Positions 23,730-32,986 of a DNA stretch of 64,000 bases are shown piece after piece. The stretch is from Lactonifactor sp050944855 (GTDB lineage: Bacteria; Bacillota; Clostridia; Lachnospirales; Lachnospiraceae). Each line of letters starts with the position of its first letter. The stretch's first letter is position 1. The notes beneath the pieces are model-generated. The model worked only from the letters and a program-made list of their open reading frames with translations, did not search any database and was not told the origin of the DNA. The DNA is taken from NCBI GenBank assembly GCA_050944855.1, contig JBMNRU010000003.1, forward strand, positions 1 through 64,000. Reading direction: 5' to 3'. The position numbers and the translations under genes are program-made.

Positions 23730-23915
23730 TTATGCTCTTTCAACTTTACCGGATCTTAAGCAGGATGTACATACGTACATTTTCTTTGCATTTCCGTTCA
23801 CGTTTACTCTAACAGATTTGATGTTGGATTTCCACATTCTATTGGATCTTCTATGAGAATGACTCACGTTGTTTCCAAAATGAGCAGCTTTTTCACAAAT
23901 TGCACATTTAGCCAT
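23730..23915 (-). CDS. rpmB: 50S ribosomal protein L28
   Basis: A 61-residue large-subunit protein of normal length. It has two cysteine pairs, CAIC at residues 4-7 and CTSC near the C-terminus, which mark the zinc-binding form of L28. The core HFGNNVSHSHRRSNR is typical. The start is the ATG at 23915 after GGAGGTG. It is transcribed alone, divergently from yloU-yloV, the arrangement common in Firmicutes. Confidence 0.96.
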   Translation of the reverse strand: MAKCAICEKAAHFGNNVSHSHRRSNRMWKSNIKSVRVNVNGNAKKMYVCTSCLRSGKVERA

Positions 23916-23978
23916 GATTGCACCTCCTTGACTCTGCATATAATAAGCCTAATGATTCCCAGGCTCACAACACTGTAT

Positions 23979-24007
23979 ATTTTAGCAGATAAAATACCGT
24001 TTGGCAA
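23979..24007 (-). promoter_or_regulatory. Promoter of rpmB
   Basis: On the minus strand TTGCCA (24007-24002), a 17-base spacer and TAAAAT (23984-23979), about 65 bases before the L28 start. Confidence 0.65.
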
Positions 24008-24083
24008 GTATAAAATAAAAAAATAAAAATTATTATTTCATTTTCCTGAAAAAAAGGTTATACTATTAAAAATGGAACTATTA

Positions 24084-24092
24084 TGTTATAAT
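24084..24092 (+). promoter_or_regulatory. Extended -10 promoter of yloU-yloV
   Basis: TGTTATAAT is a consensus extended -10, about 40 bases before the start at 24131. The -35 region is weak. Confidence 0.55.
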
Positions 24093-24130
24093 GATATTCC
24101 TAATATTGAAATAAAGTGGAGGTGTCCGGT

Positions 24131-24490
24131 ATGAATGGATGTATTGAAACATCAATAGGAAGGATCATCATCGACTCTGATGTAATCGCTACTTACGCAG
24201 GTAGTGTTGCCGTTGAATGTTTTGGCATTGTAGGCATGGCGGCTGTCAGTATGAAAGACGGTCTTGTCAAGCTGTTAAAAAAAGATAGTTTGAAGCATGG
24301 AATTAATGTGTTTGTTACAGATAATAATAAAATTGAGTTGGATTTTCACGTAATTATTGCCTATGGTGTGGGTATCCGGGCTGTGGCTGATAACTTAATC
24401 AGCAATGTGAAGTACAAAGTGGAAGCGTTTACCGGTATGGAGATTGAAAAGATCAACATTCTGGTGGAAGGCGTTCGCGTGATTGATTAG
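24131..24490 (+). CDS. Asp23/Gls24 family protein (YloU)
   Basis: A 119-residue Asp23/Gls24 domain protein, a family linked to envelope stress. It shows the usual order: an N-terminal strand pair (CIETSIGRIIIDSDVIATYAG), VECFGIVGMAAVSM near residue 33, and a C-terminal helix with NLISNVKYKVEAFTGMEI. The start is the ATG at 24131 after GGAGGTG; an ATG-less upstream extension is ignored. It is always next to the FakA-like gene in Firmicutes, as here with an 18-base gap. Confidence 0.9.
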   Translation: MNGCIETSIGRIIIDSDVIATYAGSVAVECFGIVGMAAVSMKDGLVKLLKKDSLKHGINVFVTDNNKIELDFHVIIAYGVGIRAVADNLISNVKYKVEAFTGMEIEKINILVEGVRVID

Positions 24491-24508
24491 TTAAGGAGGA
24501 AACTGGTT

Positions 24509-26167
24509 GTGAGTACTAATACCATAGATGCACAGATGTTAGCCAGAATGTTTCTGGCGGGTGCAAAGAATCTAGAGGCAAAAAAAGAATGGATCAATGA
24601 ACTGAATGTGTTTCCGGTTCCGGATGGAGATACCGGAACAAATATGACGCTTACCATTATGTCTGCGGCAAATGAAGTGAGCGGTCTGGACAATCCCAGC
24701 ATGGAAAAGCTGGCAAAAGCCATTGCTTCCGGATCTCTGCGTGGCGCAAGAGGTAATTCAGGCGTTATTCTTTCTCAGCTTCTCAGAGGATTTACAAAGG
24801 TAATTGGTAAATATAAGATATTGGATGCACTTATTTTGGCACAGGCTTTCGAAAAAGGCGTGGAGACTGCATACAAAGCAGTTATGAAGCCGAAGGAAGG
24901 CACCATTCTTACCGTAGCAAAGGATGCGGCAAACAAAGCAGCCGAGATCGCAGAAGAAGCAGAGGATCTGGAAAGCTTTTTCGCAGAGATCATCGAACAT
25001 GCAGAATATGTTCTTTCTCAGACACCGGAGATGCTTCCCGTCCTGAAGGAAGCCGATGTGGTAGATTCCGGCGGACAGGGTCTGGTGGAAGTTTTAAAAG
25101 GAGCCTTTGACGGTTACCTGGGAAAAGAGATTGATTATACTTTTGAAAAAACGGCAACTTCTTCTGTGACCAAGATCACTCCCCAGGCGGAAGCAGATAT
25201 TAAATTCGGATACTGTACAGAATTTATTATTATGCTGGACAAAGAATTTCCGGAGTCTGAAGAATTGGCACTGAAAGAATTCTTAACATCCATCGGGGAT
25301 TCATTGGTGGTTGTGGCTGACGATGAGATCGTTAAGATCCACGTACATACCAATGATCCGGGACTTGCGATCCAAAAAGCGCTCACCTATGGTTCTCTGT
25401 CCCGTATTAAGATTGATAATATGCGGGAAGAACATCAGGAAAAACTGATCAAAGATGCAGAGAAGCTGGCTGCACAGCAGGCGGCAGAAGATGCAGCACG
25501 TATTGAGAAAGAAGTGGGCTTTATCTCTGTATCGGTAGGAGAAGGCATGGGCAATATCTTCAAAGAACTTGGTGCGGATTATCTGATCGAAGGCGGACAG
25601 ACGATGAATCCAAGTACCGAAGATATGTTAAATGCCATTGCAAAGGTACATGCAAAGAATATTTTTATCTTTCCGAATAATAAAAATATTATTATGGCAG
25701 CAACACAGGCGAGAGATCTGACAGAGGATAAGAATATTATTGTGATTCCCACCAAGACCATTCCGCAGGGGATTACCGCTTTGATCAATTATGTTCCGGA
25801 AAAGTCTGCAGAAGACAATGAGGCTGGTATGTTAGAGGCCATTCAGATGGTAAAGACCGGACAGGTAACATACGCGGTAAGAGATACGCATATTGAGCAG
25901 AAAGAAATTCATGAAGGTGATATTATGGGTATCGGCGATCATGGACTGCTTGCAGTAGGCAAAGATGCTGCAGAAGTAACAAAAGAAATGATTGACGCTA
26001 TGGTAGATGAAGATGCGGAACTGATCAGTATCTACTTTGGCGAAGAAGTAAGTGCAGAAGACGCAGAATCACTTTGTGGTGCGATAGAAGAATCTTATCC
26101 GGATTTGGATGTCGAAGTGAATGAAGGCGGACAACCGATCTATTACTATGTTGTTTCTGTAGAATAG
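24509..26167 (+). CDS. DAK2 domain protein YloV, FakA-like fatty acid kinase
   Basis: A 552-residue protein. The N-terminal Dha kinase L (DAK2) domain holds the ATP/Mg site: NVFPVPDGDTGTNM near residue 31 and GSLRGARGNSGVILSQ near 75. DSGGQGL near 187 belongs to the same domain. The C-terminal half (from about 310) is the DegV-like DAK1_2 domain. In Staphylococcus, FakA phosphorylates exogenous fatty acids held by FakB (DegV family). No fakB gene is in the window. The start is GTG at 24509 after AAGGAGG. Confidence 0.9.
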   Translation: MSTNTIDAQMLARMFLAGAKNLEAKKEWINELNVFPVPDGDTGTNMTLTIMSAANEVSGLDNPSMEKLAKAIASGSLRGARGNSGVILSQLLRGFTKVIGKYKILDALILAQAFEKGVETAYKAVMKPKEGTILTVAKDAANKAAEIAEEAEDLESFFAEIIEHAEYVLSQTPEMLPVLKEADVVDSGGQGLVEVLKGAFDGYLGKEIDYTFEKTATSSVTKITPQAEADIKFGYCTEFIIMLDKEFPESEELALKEFLTSIGDSLVVVADDEIVKIHVHTNDPGLAIQKALTYGSLSRIKIDNMREEHQEKLIKDAEKLAAQQAAEDAARIEKEVGFISVSVGEGMGNIFKELGADYLIEGGQTMNPSTEDMLNAIAKVHAKNIFIFPNNKNIIMAATQARDLTEDKNIIVIPTKTIPQGITALINYVPEKSAEDNEAGMLEAIQMVKTGQVTYAVRDTHIEQKEIHEGDIMGIGDHGLLAVGKDAAEVTKEMIDAMVDEDAELISIYFGEEVSAEDAESLCGAIEESYPDLDVEVNEGGQPIYYYVVSVE

Positions 26168-26188
26168 ATGTGAATCATAAACAGCGAC

Positions 26189-26227
26189 AGAGGGGTATTG
26201 TACACAGTTTGTATGATGTCCCTCTTT
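26189..26227 (+). terminator. Probable terminator after yloV
   Basis: AGAGGG and CCCTCT flank a 22-26-base interior that can pair only partly, ending in TTTTTAT. Weak stem but correct position, 25 bases past the stop. Confidence 0.5.
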
Positions 26228-26236
26228 TTATAATAT

Positions 26237-26332
26237 TAAAAGTTAACGTCCGTTCAGCCCGCGCCATTCGCAAAATGTGCTCATTCATGCGATCATGATT
26301 CGCCCATTTTGTGAAGCATGGCTAAACTTTTA
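26237..26332. repeat. Imperfect palindromic element between yloV and recG
   Basis: GCCATTCGCAAAATG (26263-26277) pairs with CATTTTGTGAAGCATGGC (26305-26322) with one G-U pair and a two-base bulge, and outer arms TAAAAGTT (26237-26244) and AACTTTTA (26325-26332) also match. The 27-base tip contains ATCATGAT. It has no T-run, so it is not an ordinary terminator. It may be a dispersed palindromic repeat or a structured RNA. I see no second copy in the window. Confidence 0.55.
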
Positions 26333-26363
26333 TATAAAAATTTTGTTAAAAATGGAGTAAAGT

Positions 26364-28427
26364 ATGGAACTTTCAGACAATCTGCGTAAAATAAAAGGTA
26401 TTGGAGAGAAAACTGAAAAGTTGTTGCAAAAACTGCAATTGTATACCGTGGAAGACTTGCTTCATTATTATCCCCGCGGATATGACAGCTACGAAGCGAT
26501 AAAGGACTTGTCGGCATTGCAGCCGGACGAGATCGCTGCCGTTTACTGCCGCCTGAACCAGACTGTACATGTTCGCAATACAGGAAGGCAGACCATTATC
26601 ACGACTGTAGTGAGCCAGGGCGGACACAGACTGGAACTGATCTGGTTTCATATGCCGTTTCTGCGTTCTGTATTAAAACCGGGTGGTGTTTACATATTTC
26701 GTGGAAAAGTAAGTGTAAAAAATGGCAGCTACCGTATGGAACATCCGGCGATTTTTTCTTTATCCGATTACGAGAAAGTGCAAAACAGCATGCAGCCGAT
26801 TTACGCACTGACTGCCGGTTTGACCAATAAATTTATGACGAAAACGATACACACACTGCTGGAGGAAATTCCTATACAGCAGGAGTATATGCCGGAGGAT
26901 CTGCGGCTTTCCTGTGAATTGGCAGAATACAACTATGCACTTAGACAGATTCATTTTCCTAAAACAAAAGAAGATTTCTTGTTAGCCAGAAAGCGTTTGG
27001 TATTTGATGAATTCTTTTTCTTTCTGCTGGCCATCCGGCAGATGAAAGAACGTACGGAAACAGCAAAAAACTCCTTTTCCATCCGGCCTGTATGGGAAAC
27101 CGAAGAGGCGATGGAACTGCTGCCCTATCGGCTTACCAGAGCACAAACGCAGGTCTGGCAGGAAATTGAATGTGATATGACCGGGCATACGCTCATGTCA
27201 CGGCTGGTGCAGGGAGATGTGGGAAGCGGAAAGACTATCCTGGCTTTTCTTGCCATGCTGCTGGCCAGTGCAAACGGTTATCAAAGCGCTATGATGGCCC
27301 CCACAGAAGTTTTGGCCAAACAGCATTACGAAGCTTTGTGTGAGATGTTGAAAAGACAGAACTTATTGGAATCCTATGCTCCGGTTTTGCTGACAGGTTC
27401 CCTCACAGCAAAGGAAAAGAGAGAGCGTTATAAAATGATTGCAGACGGAAGCTGCCGTATGATCGTGGGGACCCATGCACTGATCCAGGATCCGGTACAA
27501 TATAAGAATCTTGCACTGGTAATTACCGACGAACAGCACCGTTTTGGCGTGCGCCAGCGGGAGATTTTCTCAGAAAAAGGAGGAAGTCCTCATATTCTGG
27601 TTATGAGCGCCACGCCAATTCCACGTACCCTGGCCATTATTTTATACGGAGATCTGGACATTTCCGTTTTAGACGAACTTCCCGCGCGCCGTCTTCCTAT
27701 CAAAAACTGCGTCGTGGATACTTCCTATCGTCCCAAGGCGTATCAGTTTATGGAACGTCAGATTCGAGAAGGGAGACAGGTATATGTGATCTGTCCTATG
27801 GTAGAAGAAAGCGAAGGGCTGGAAGCGGAGAATGTATTGGATTATACGAAAAAATTAAAGAAAATTTTACCTTCGGATATCAATATAGCCTCTCTTCACG
27901 GGCGGATGAAGGCCAAAGAAAAAAATGCGGTAATGGAGGCATTTTCCAGAAATGAAATTCAGGTTTTAGTATCTACAACGGTCATTGAGGTGGGTATTAA
28001 CGTTCCCAATGCTACGGTTATGATGGTAGAAAATGCGGAACGATTTGGTCTGGCGCAGCTGCATCAGCTCAGGGGCAGAGTAGGCCGTGGGGAACATCAA
28101 TCCTATTGTATTTTCATGCAGGGAACCTCTCAGGCGGAAACTTCTAAGCGGCTGGAGATTTTAAATAAATCCAATGATGGATTTTATATTGCGGGAGAGG
28201 ATCTGAAATTACGGGGTCCGGGAGATCTGTTCGGAATCCGTCAAAGCGGAGTAATGGAATTTCAGCTGGCAGATATTTACCAGGATGCTGCTATCTTGCA
28301 GCAGGCCAGTGAAGCCTGCAATATGGTACTGGCATTGGACGAAGATTTGAGTCTGCCGCAGCATGAAGGCATAAAAGAAAAACTATCTTATTATAATGGA
28401 AAACAAATGGAGAATCCGGGACTGTAA
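26364..28427 (+). CDS. recG: ATP-dependent DNA helicase RecG
   Basis: A 687-residue superfamily 2 helicase that reverses stalled forks and migrates branched DNA. The N-terminal wedge domain contains the OB fold (GYDSYEAIKDLSAL onward). Helicase motifs are Q/I LVQGDVGSGKTILAFLA near 283, Ia MMAPTEVLAKQHYEAL, II DEQHRFGVRQR near 390, III MSATPIPRTLA near 414, V VLVSTTVIEVGINVPNATV near 533 and VI LHQLRGRVGRGEHQSYC near 567. Motif II is DEQH, as in RecG proteins. The length is normal. Confidence 0.97.
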   Translation: MELSDNLRKIKGIGEKTEKLLQKLQLYTVEDLLHYYPRGYDSYEAIKDLSALQPDEIAAVYCRLNQTVHVRNTGRQTIITTVVSQGGHRLELIWFHMPFLRSVLKPGGVYIFRGKVSVKNGSYRMEHPAIFSLSDYEKVQNSMQPIYALTAGLTNKFMTKTIHTLLEEIPIQQEYMPEDLRLSCELAEYNYALRQIHFPKTKEDFLLARKRLVFDEFFFFLLAIRQMKERTETAKNSFSIRPVWETEEAMELLPYRLTRAQTQVWQEIECDMTGHTLMSRLVQGDVGSGKTILAFLAMLLASANGYQSAMMAPTEVLAKQHYEALCEMLKRQNLLESYAPVLLTGSLTAKEKRERYKMIADGSCRMIVGTHALIQDPVQYKNLALVITDEQHRFGVRQREIFSEKGGSPHILVMSATPIPRTLAIILYGDLDISVLDELPARRLPIKNCVVDTSYRPKAYQFMERQIREGRQVYVICPMVEESEGLEAENVLDYTKKLKKILPSDINIASLHGRMKAKEKNAVMEAFSRNEIQVLVSTTVIEVGINVPNATVMMVENAERFGLAQLHQLRGRVGRGEHQSYCIFMQGTSQAETSKRLEILNKSNDGFYIAGEDLKLRGPGDLFGIRQSGVMEFQLADIYQDAAILQQASEACNMVLALDEDLSLPQHEGIKEKLSYYNGKQMENPGL

Positions 28428-28473
28428 ACGGAACATATCTGTAATATAAAAAGCAGAACATAGAGGTGAATAT

Positions 28474-29178
28474 ATGAAAGAACTGGTCAGATTAAAACAG
28501 GTAAAAAAGACCTACCAGATGGGGGAAGTGATGATCCCGGCTGTAGATGGTGTGGATTTCACCATATATGAAGGGGAATTTGTGGTCATCGTAGGCCCGA
28601 GCGGTGCCGGGAAAACTACCGTATTAAATATTTTAGGAGGCATGGATAGTGCCACTTCCGGTGAAGTGTGGGTGGATGGATGTGATATCACCTCTTATCG
28701 TGGAAGGCAGCTGATCGGATACAGAAGAAATGATATTGGCTTTGTATTTCAGTTTTATAATCTGATTCAGAATCTGACTGCCCAGGAAAATGTAGAATTG
28801 GCTACCCAAATCTGCAAGGATCCTCTGGATGCGAAGCAGGTACTGTGCGATGTGGGACTGCAGGATCGACTGCATAATTTTCCGGCTCAGCTGTCCGGCG
28901 GTGAACAGCAGAGAGTGGCAATTGCCCGTGCGCTGGCCAAAAATCCAAAACTGCTTCTCTGTGATGAACCCACAGGTGCGCTGGATTATCAGACAGGAAA
29001 AGCCATTTTGCGATTGCTGCAGGATACCTGCCGCAAAAAGAAAATGACGGTAATTGTGATCACTCACAATCAGGCGATTACGCCAATGGCAGACCGTGTG
29101 ATTTCCTTTAAAAATGGACGCGTCAGCAGGATCACAGAAAATGACAACCCGACACCGGTTGAATTAATTGAATGGTAA
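28474..29178 (+). CDS. ABC transporter ATP-binding protein (MacB/LolD-like)
   Basis: A 234-residue ATPase for the permease encoded next. Walker A is GPSGAGKTT (residues about 40-48), the Q-loop is FVFQFYNLI, the signature is LSGGEQQRVAIARAL near 139, Walker B is LLLCDEPTGALD near 160 and the switch His is VIVITHN near 192. Its form is that of the MacB/FtsE/LolD branch, which power mechanotransmission-type permeases with FtsX domains. The last seven bases overlap the permease gene. Substrate unknown. Confidence 0.92.
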   Translation: MKELVRLKQVKKTYQMGEVMIPAVDGVDFTIYEGEFVVIVGPSGAGKTTVLNILGGMDSATSGEVWVDGCDITSYRGRQLIGYRRNDIGFVFQFYNLIQNLTAQENVELATQICKDPLDAKQVLCDVGLQDRLHNFPAQLSGGEQQRVAIARALAKNPKLLLCDEPTGALDYQTGKAILRLLQDTCRKKKMTVIVITHNQAITPMADRVISFKNGRVSRITENDNPTPVELIEW

Positions 29179-32100
29179 AAGCTATGAACAAGAAAGCACT
29201 GATAAAAGATTTTTTTGTAGAAATTAAAAAGACATGGACTCGATTCCTCTCTATTACCGTGATGGTAATTCTGGGTGTTGCCTTTTTTTCCGGATTAAAG
29301 GCCACCAGCCCGGATATGGATCTGTCTGCGGATGTATTTTATGACCATCAAAATCTTATGGATATCCGGGTTCTTGGGACTTTGGGGCTGACACAGGACG
29401 ATGTGGATGCCATTTCGGATATAAAAGGTATGGAAACGGTACAGGGAGGCTATTCCTATGATGTTTTCTGCAAATTGCCGGATACACAGCCGGTGATCCG
29501 CCTGATGACTTTATATGAGAATATGAATGAGGTGAATCTGAGTGAAGGAAGAATGCCTCAAAATGCTTCCGAGTGTGTGGCAGACAATAAATTTCTCAGC
29601 AATTATGGATACCAGGTGGGAGATACCATTACCCTGTCCGCAGATGGGGATGAAGATATTTCTGATATTGTCAAAAATTCCTCCCTGACAATTGTAGGAT
29701 CAGGCAGTATTCCTCAGTATCTCAGTCTGGAGCGGGGTACCACCAGCATTGGCAACGGAGAACTGGATAGTTTCCTTTTGCTGCTGCCGGAAGCCTTTAC
29801 ACTGGATGCCTATACGGAAATCTGTATGACAGCCGCCGGCAGTAAACCGCTTTTGTATACCTCGGATGATTATGAGGATATGATCGAGGAACTGAAGGAT
29901 CAGCTGGAGGAAATTTCAGGCGGACGATGTAAGATCCGTTATCGTTCTGTTATGGATGAAGGGGAAGAAGCCCTGGCGGATGCCCGCAGCGAAGTGGCCG
30001 AGAACGAACAGAAACTGTTGGATGCAGAACAGGAAATTGCAGATGGCGAAGCAGAAATTGCAGACGGCTGGTCTCAGATTTACGATCACGAAAAAGAATT
30101 GTCGTATGCAAAGGGAACTATAGACAACAGCCAGAAACAGATTGCAGACGGTAAAAAGCAGATAGAAGATGGATATGCACAGCTGGAGACGGGACAGCAG
30201 GAACTGGATCAGGCCCAGGCAGAGATTGATCAGTACTATGAAGCAAAAGAAACTCTTTTGTCTCAAAAACAGGAGTTATCTGCCAACAAAGAACTGCTTC
30301 TCGAAAAACAAGAGGAACTGGAATCGCAAAAGTCCATTGCCATGGAGAGTATTGCAGCAAAAGAAGCAGAACTGGAATCGCAAAAAGCATGGATTCAGGA
30401 ACAGATGAAGGATCCATCCGCAGATCTGGAAACCCTGCAGATGCAGCTGGGTCAGATTGTGGCCGGGATAGAACAGCTGGAAAATGAAAAACAGACGCTT
30501 TTGGATGCAGAAACAGAGCTGAATAATCAGCTGATTTTCATTTTGGAAAATGAAAATAAAATAGCGGAAACGGAAGTTTATTTACAGCAAAAAGAACCGG
30601 AAATCACAGCTGCAGAGCAGCAGTTAAAAGCCGGCAGAGAAGAGCTGGAGAAAAACCGTCGGCTTCTGGAGGAAAAGTCTGCGCAGCTGGAAGCAGGAAA
30701 ACAAAAGCTGCAGTCGGGAATTTCAGAATATAACCGGGGTGTAAATCAGCTTTCAGATGCGAAGAACACTCTTCAGGAAAGCGAACAGGAGCTTCTGGAC
30801 GCAAAAGAAGAATTTTTAAAAGAGAAAGAAGATGCGGATGAAAAAATTGCGGATGCGAAGGCAGAAATTGCAGACGCACAGAAGGAACTGGATGAGCTAA
30901 AGGAACCGGAGTGGTACATATTAGACCGAAATACTATTGCAACCTTTGTGGAATATGGTCAGAATTCGCTGCGGATTGAAGCCATCGCAAAAGTATTTCC
31001 TGTGATTTTCTTTTTGGTTGCCACTCTGGTGTGTCTGACGACGATGACACGTATGGTGGAAGAGGACCGTATTCAGATCGGTACATTAAAAGCACTGGGC
31101 TACGGAAAAGGTGCCATTGCTTTCAAGTATCTGAGTTATGCGTTTCTTGCCACGCTGCTGGGCAGCCTGATCGGGCTGGTACTGGGACAGAAATTGCTGC
31201 CTGTTGTCATCATCCAGGCATATGGCATTATGTATGATAATCTGCCTGAGGCATTGGCACCGTTACATTTAAGCTATTCCATTTCAGCCACCTGTCTGGC
31301 CGTTTTTTGCATGAGCGCCGCCACTATATTTGCCTGTTATAAGGCACTGTTGCAGACACCGGCATCTCTTATGAGACCGGAAGCGCCAAAAGCTGGAAAA
31401 AGAGTATTATTGGAACGAATAGGATTTATCTGGAATCGTCTCAATTTCACAAATAAATCGACGATCCGTAATCTGCTTCGTTATAAAAAACGGTTTTTTA
31501 TGACGGTTTTCGGAATCGGCGGATGTATGGCTCTGCTTTTAGTTGGTTTTGGTATTAAAGATTCCATCAAAGCGATCGGCACGCTGCAGTTCGGAGAAAT
31601 ACGAATCTATGACGGTGAGATTGCCATGGAAGAGGATTTGGAAGAAGCAAAGAAAGAAAAAATTCTGCAGACAATAGATGAGGATGCGCGTATTTCATCC
31701 TATCTTCCGGTTTATGAAACTTCTATGGACATCAGTGATGAAAACGGAGAGAACACCAAAAGCGCCTATGTGCTGGTTCCCTCCGATAATGAGGCATTCA
31801 AGGATTATGTGTCCTTGCGTGACAGGGTGACACAGGAAGAATATACCCTGGATGAAAGCGGTGTCATTATTTCTGAAAAACTGGCAATTCTTCTTGATGT
31901 AAAAGAGGGGGATACAATTTTGCTGCAGGAGGATGAGATGAATCAGACAGAAGTCACGGTATCTCATATTGCAGAGAATTATTTCTTCCATTATATCTAC
32001 ATAGATAAGGATTTATATGAATCTCTTTATAAGCAGACACCGGAATTCCGGGAATTGTATACGAAAAATGCAGATAACAGCGATTCTTTTGAAAAGCAGC

Positions 32101-32591
32101 TGCAAAAGGACTATATGGATATCGCAGGTGTAGAAGGAGTTTCTTTCATTACCAAAACGGCAGAACATATTATAAAAATGCTGGATAGTATGGATGTGCT
32201 TATTTATGTTATCATTTTGGCGGCGGGCATGCTGGCATTCGTAGTGTTATATAATTTAAACAACATTAATATCAGCGAAAGAAAGCGGGAGCTGGCTACG
32301 CTGAAAGTTCTTGGGTTTTATGATCCGGAAGTCTCCAATTATGTATTTCGTGAAAATGTACTTCTTACGGTAGTGGGAAGTGTCGCCGGAATATTCATGG
32401 GAATTGCCCTCCATCGATTCGTTATTCTTACTGCGGAGATCGACAATATGATGTTTGGGCGGAACATTCAATGGCAAAGCTATATATATAGTGTTCTGCT
32501 GACATTTCTGTTTTCCTTACTGGTAAATGCTGTCATGCATTTTCAGTTAAAACGTATTAATATGGTAGAGTCACTGAAAAGTGTGGAATAG
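29172..32591 (+). CDS. FtsX-like ABC permease with long extracytoplasmic coiled coil
   Basis: A 1139-residue permease. It has an N-terminal membrane helix (about 17-35) and a MacB-type periplasmic-core domain, then from about residue 267 to 578 a long Glu/Gln/Lys/Leu-rich heptad region predicted to be coiled coil. The first FtsX domain has helices near 607-627, 655-680 and 705-730. A second core domain follows, with a last FtsX domain near 1010-1130 (LNNINISERKRELATLKVLG). The doubled core and 300-residue stalk make it much larger than a simple MacB. Export of a peptide or lipid, or envelope signalling, is possible. It pairs with the ATPase upstream. Confidence 0.88.
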   Translation: MVKAMNKKALIKDFFVEIKKTWTRFLSITVMVILGVAFFSGLKATSPDMDLSADVFYDHQNLMDIRVLGTLGLTQDDVDAISDIKGMETVQGGYSYDVFCKLPDTQPVIRLMTLYENMNEVNLSEGRMPQNASECVADNKFLSNYGYQVGDTITLSADGDEDISDIVKNSSLTIVGSGSIPQYLSLERGTTSIGNGELDSFLLLLPEAFTLDAYTEICMTAAGSKPLLYTSDDYEDMIEELKDQLEEISGGRCKIRYRSVMDEGEEALADARSEVAENEQKLLDAEQEIADGEAEIADGWSQIYDHEKELSYAKGTIDNSQKQIADGKKQIEDGYAQLETGQQELDQAQAEIDQYYEAKETLLSQKQELSANKELLLEKQEELESQKSIAMESIAAKEAELESQKAWIQEQMKDPSADLETLQMQLGQIVAGIEQLENEKQTLLDAETELNNQLIFILENENKIAETEVYLQQKEPEITAAEQQLKAGREELEKNRRLLEEKSAQLEAGKQKLQSGISEYNRGVNQLSDAKNTLQESEQELLDAKEEFLKEKEDADEKIADAKAEIADAQKELDELKEPEWYILDRNTIATFVEYGQNSLRIEAIAKVFPVIFFLVATLVCLTTMTRMVEEDRIQIGTLKALGYGKGAIAFKYLSYAFLATLLGSLIGLVLGQKLLPVVIIQAYGIMYDNLPEALAPLHLSYSISATCLAVFCMSAATIFACYKALLQTPASLMRPEAPKAGKRVLLERIGFIWNRLNFTNKSTIRNLLRYKKRFFMTVFGIGGCMALLLVGFGIKDSIKAIGTLQFGEIRIYDGEIAMEEDLEEAKKEKILQTIDEDARISSYLPVYETSMDISDENGENTKSAYVLVPSDNEAFKDYVSLRDRVTQEEYTLDESGVIISEKLAILLDVKEGDTILLQEDEMNQTEVTVSHIAENYFFHYIYIDKDLYESLYKQTPEFRELYTKNADNSDSFEKQLQKDYMDIAGVEGVSFITKTAEHIIKMLDSMDVLIYVIILAAGMLAFVVLYNLNNINISERKRELATLKVLGFYDPEVSNYVFRENVLLTVVGSVAGIFMGIALHRFVILTAEIDNMMFGRNIQWQSYIYSVLLTFLFSLLVNAVMHFQLKRINMVESLKSVE

Positions 32592-32649
32592 AGGGGACTT
32601 GCAATTAAGAGTGAAATGGTATATGATGTACTTTGTTTCAAACAGGTTC

Positions 32650-32679
32650 ACTTAAAAAGCATTCAGGGACTTTTTAAGT
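32650..32679. repeat. Perfect 10-bp inverted repeat before the DUF6465 gene
   Basis: ACTTAAAAAG (32650-32659) and CTTTTTAAGT (32670-32679) flank a 10-base loop and end ten bases before AAGGAGG. It is too AT-rich for a strong terminator, although a T-run is included. It may be an operator or a weak terminator of the ABC operon. Confidence 0.45.
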
Positions 32680-32697
32680 ACATAAGGAGGATTTATC

Positions 32698-32934
32698 ATG
32701 GCAGTAAAAAAAACAACCACAAAAACAGCAGCAAAAAAGCAGACCGTATATGTTCAGTTTGGCAATAAAGAGATTCTGCCCAAAGAAGTCATTGCAAGGG
32801 TAAAAAAAATCTGGACAGAAGAGATGGGCAATAAAGTAAAAGATATAAAAGATTTAAAATTATACATCAAACCGGAAGAATCTGCAGCTTATTATGTGAT
32901 CAATGAAGAAGTGACCGGAAGTATCGAATTATAA
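32698..32934 (+). CDS. DUF6465 family small protein
   Basis: A 78-residue protein with a Lys/Thr/Ala-rich basic N-terminus (AVKKTTTKTAAKKQ) followed by a compact domain: VYVQFGNKEI, a helix PKEVIARVKKIWTEEMG, LKLYIKPEESAAYYVINEE and the closing TGSIEL. The pattern agrees with DUF6465, common in Lachnospiraceae, as I recall it. The basic tail could bind nucleic acid. AAGGAGG lies ten bases before the ATG. It is monocistronic, converging on the SASP gene across a shared terminator. Function unknown. Confidence 0.75.
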   Translation: MAVKKTTTKTAAKKQTVYVQFGNKEILPKEVIARVKKIWTEEMGNKVKDIKDLKLYIKPEESAAYYVINEEVTGSIEL

Positions 32935-32937
32935 AAC

Positions 32938-32972
32938 AAAAAGGGATATTGCTGACGGCAATATCCCTTTTC
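32938..32972. terminator. Bidirectional terminator between DUF6465 and SASP genes
   Basis: AAAAGGGATATTGC and GCAATATCCCTTTT form a 14-bp stem with a 5-base loop. A-runs and T-runs on both sides make it usable by both converging genes. Confidence 0.85.
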
Positions 32973-32986
32973 TGATCAAAGTGAAA

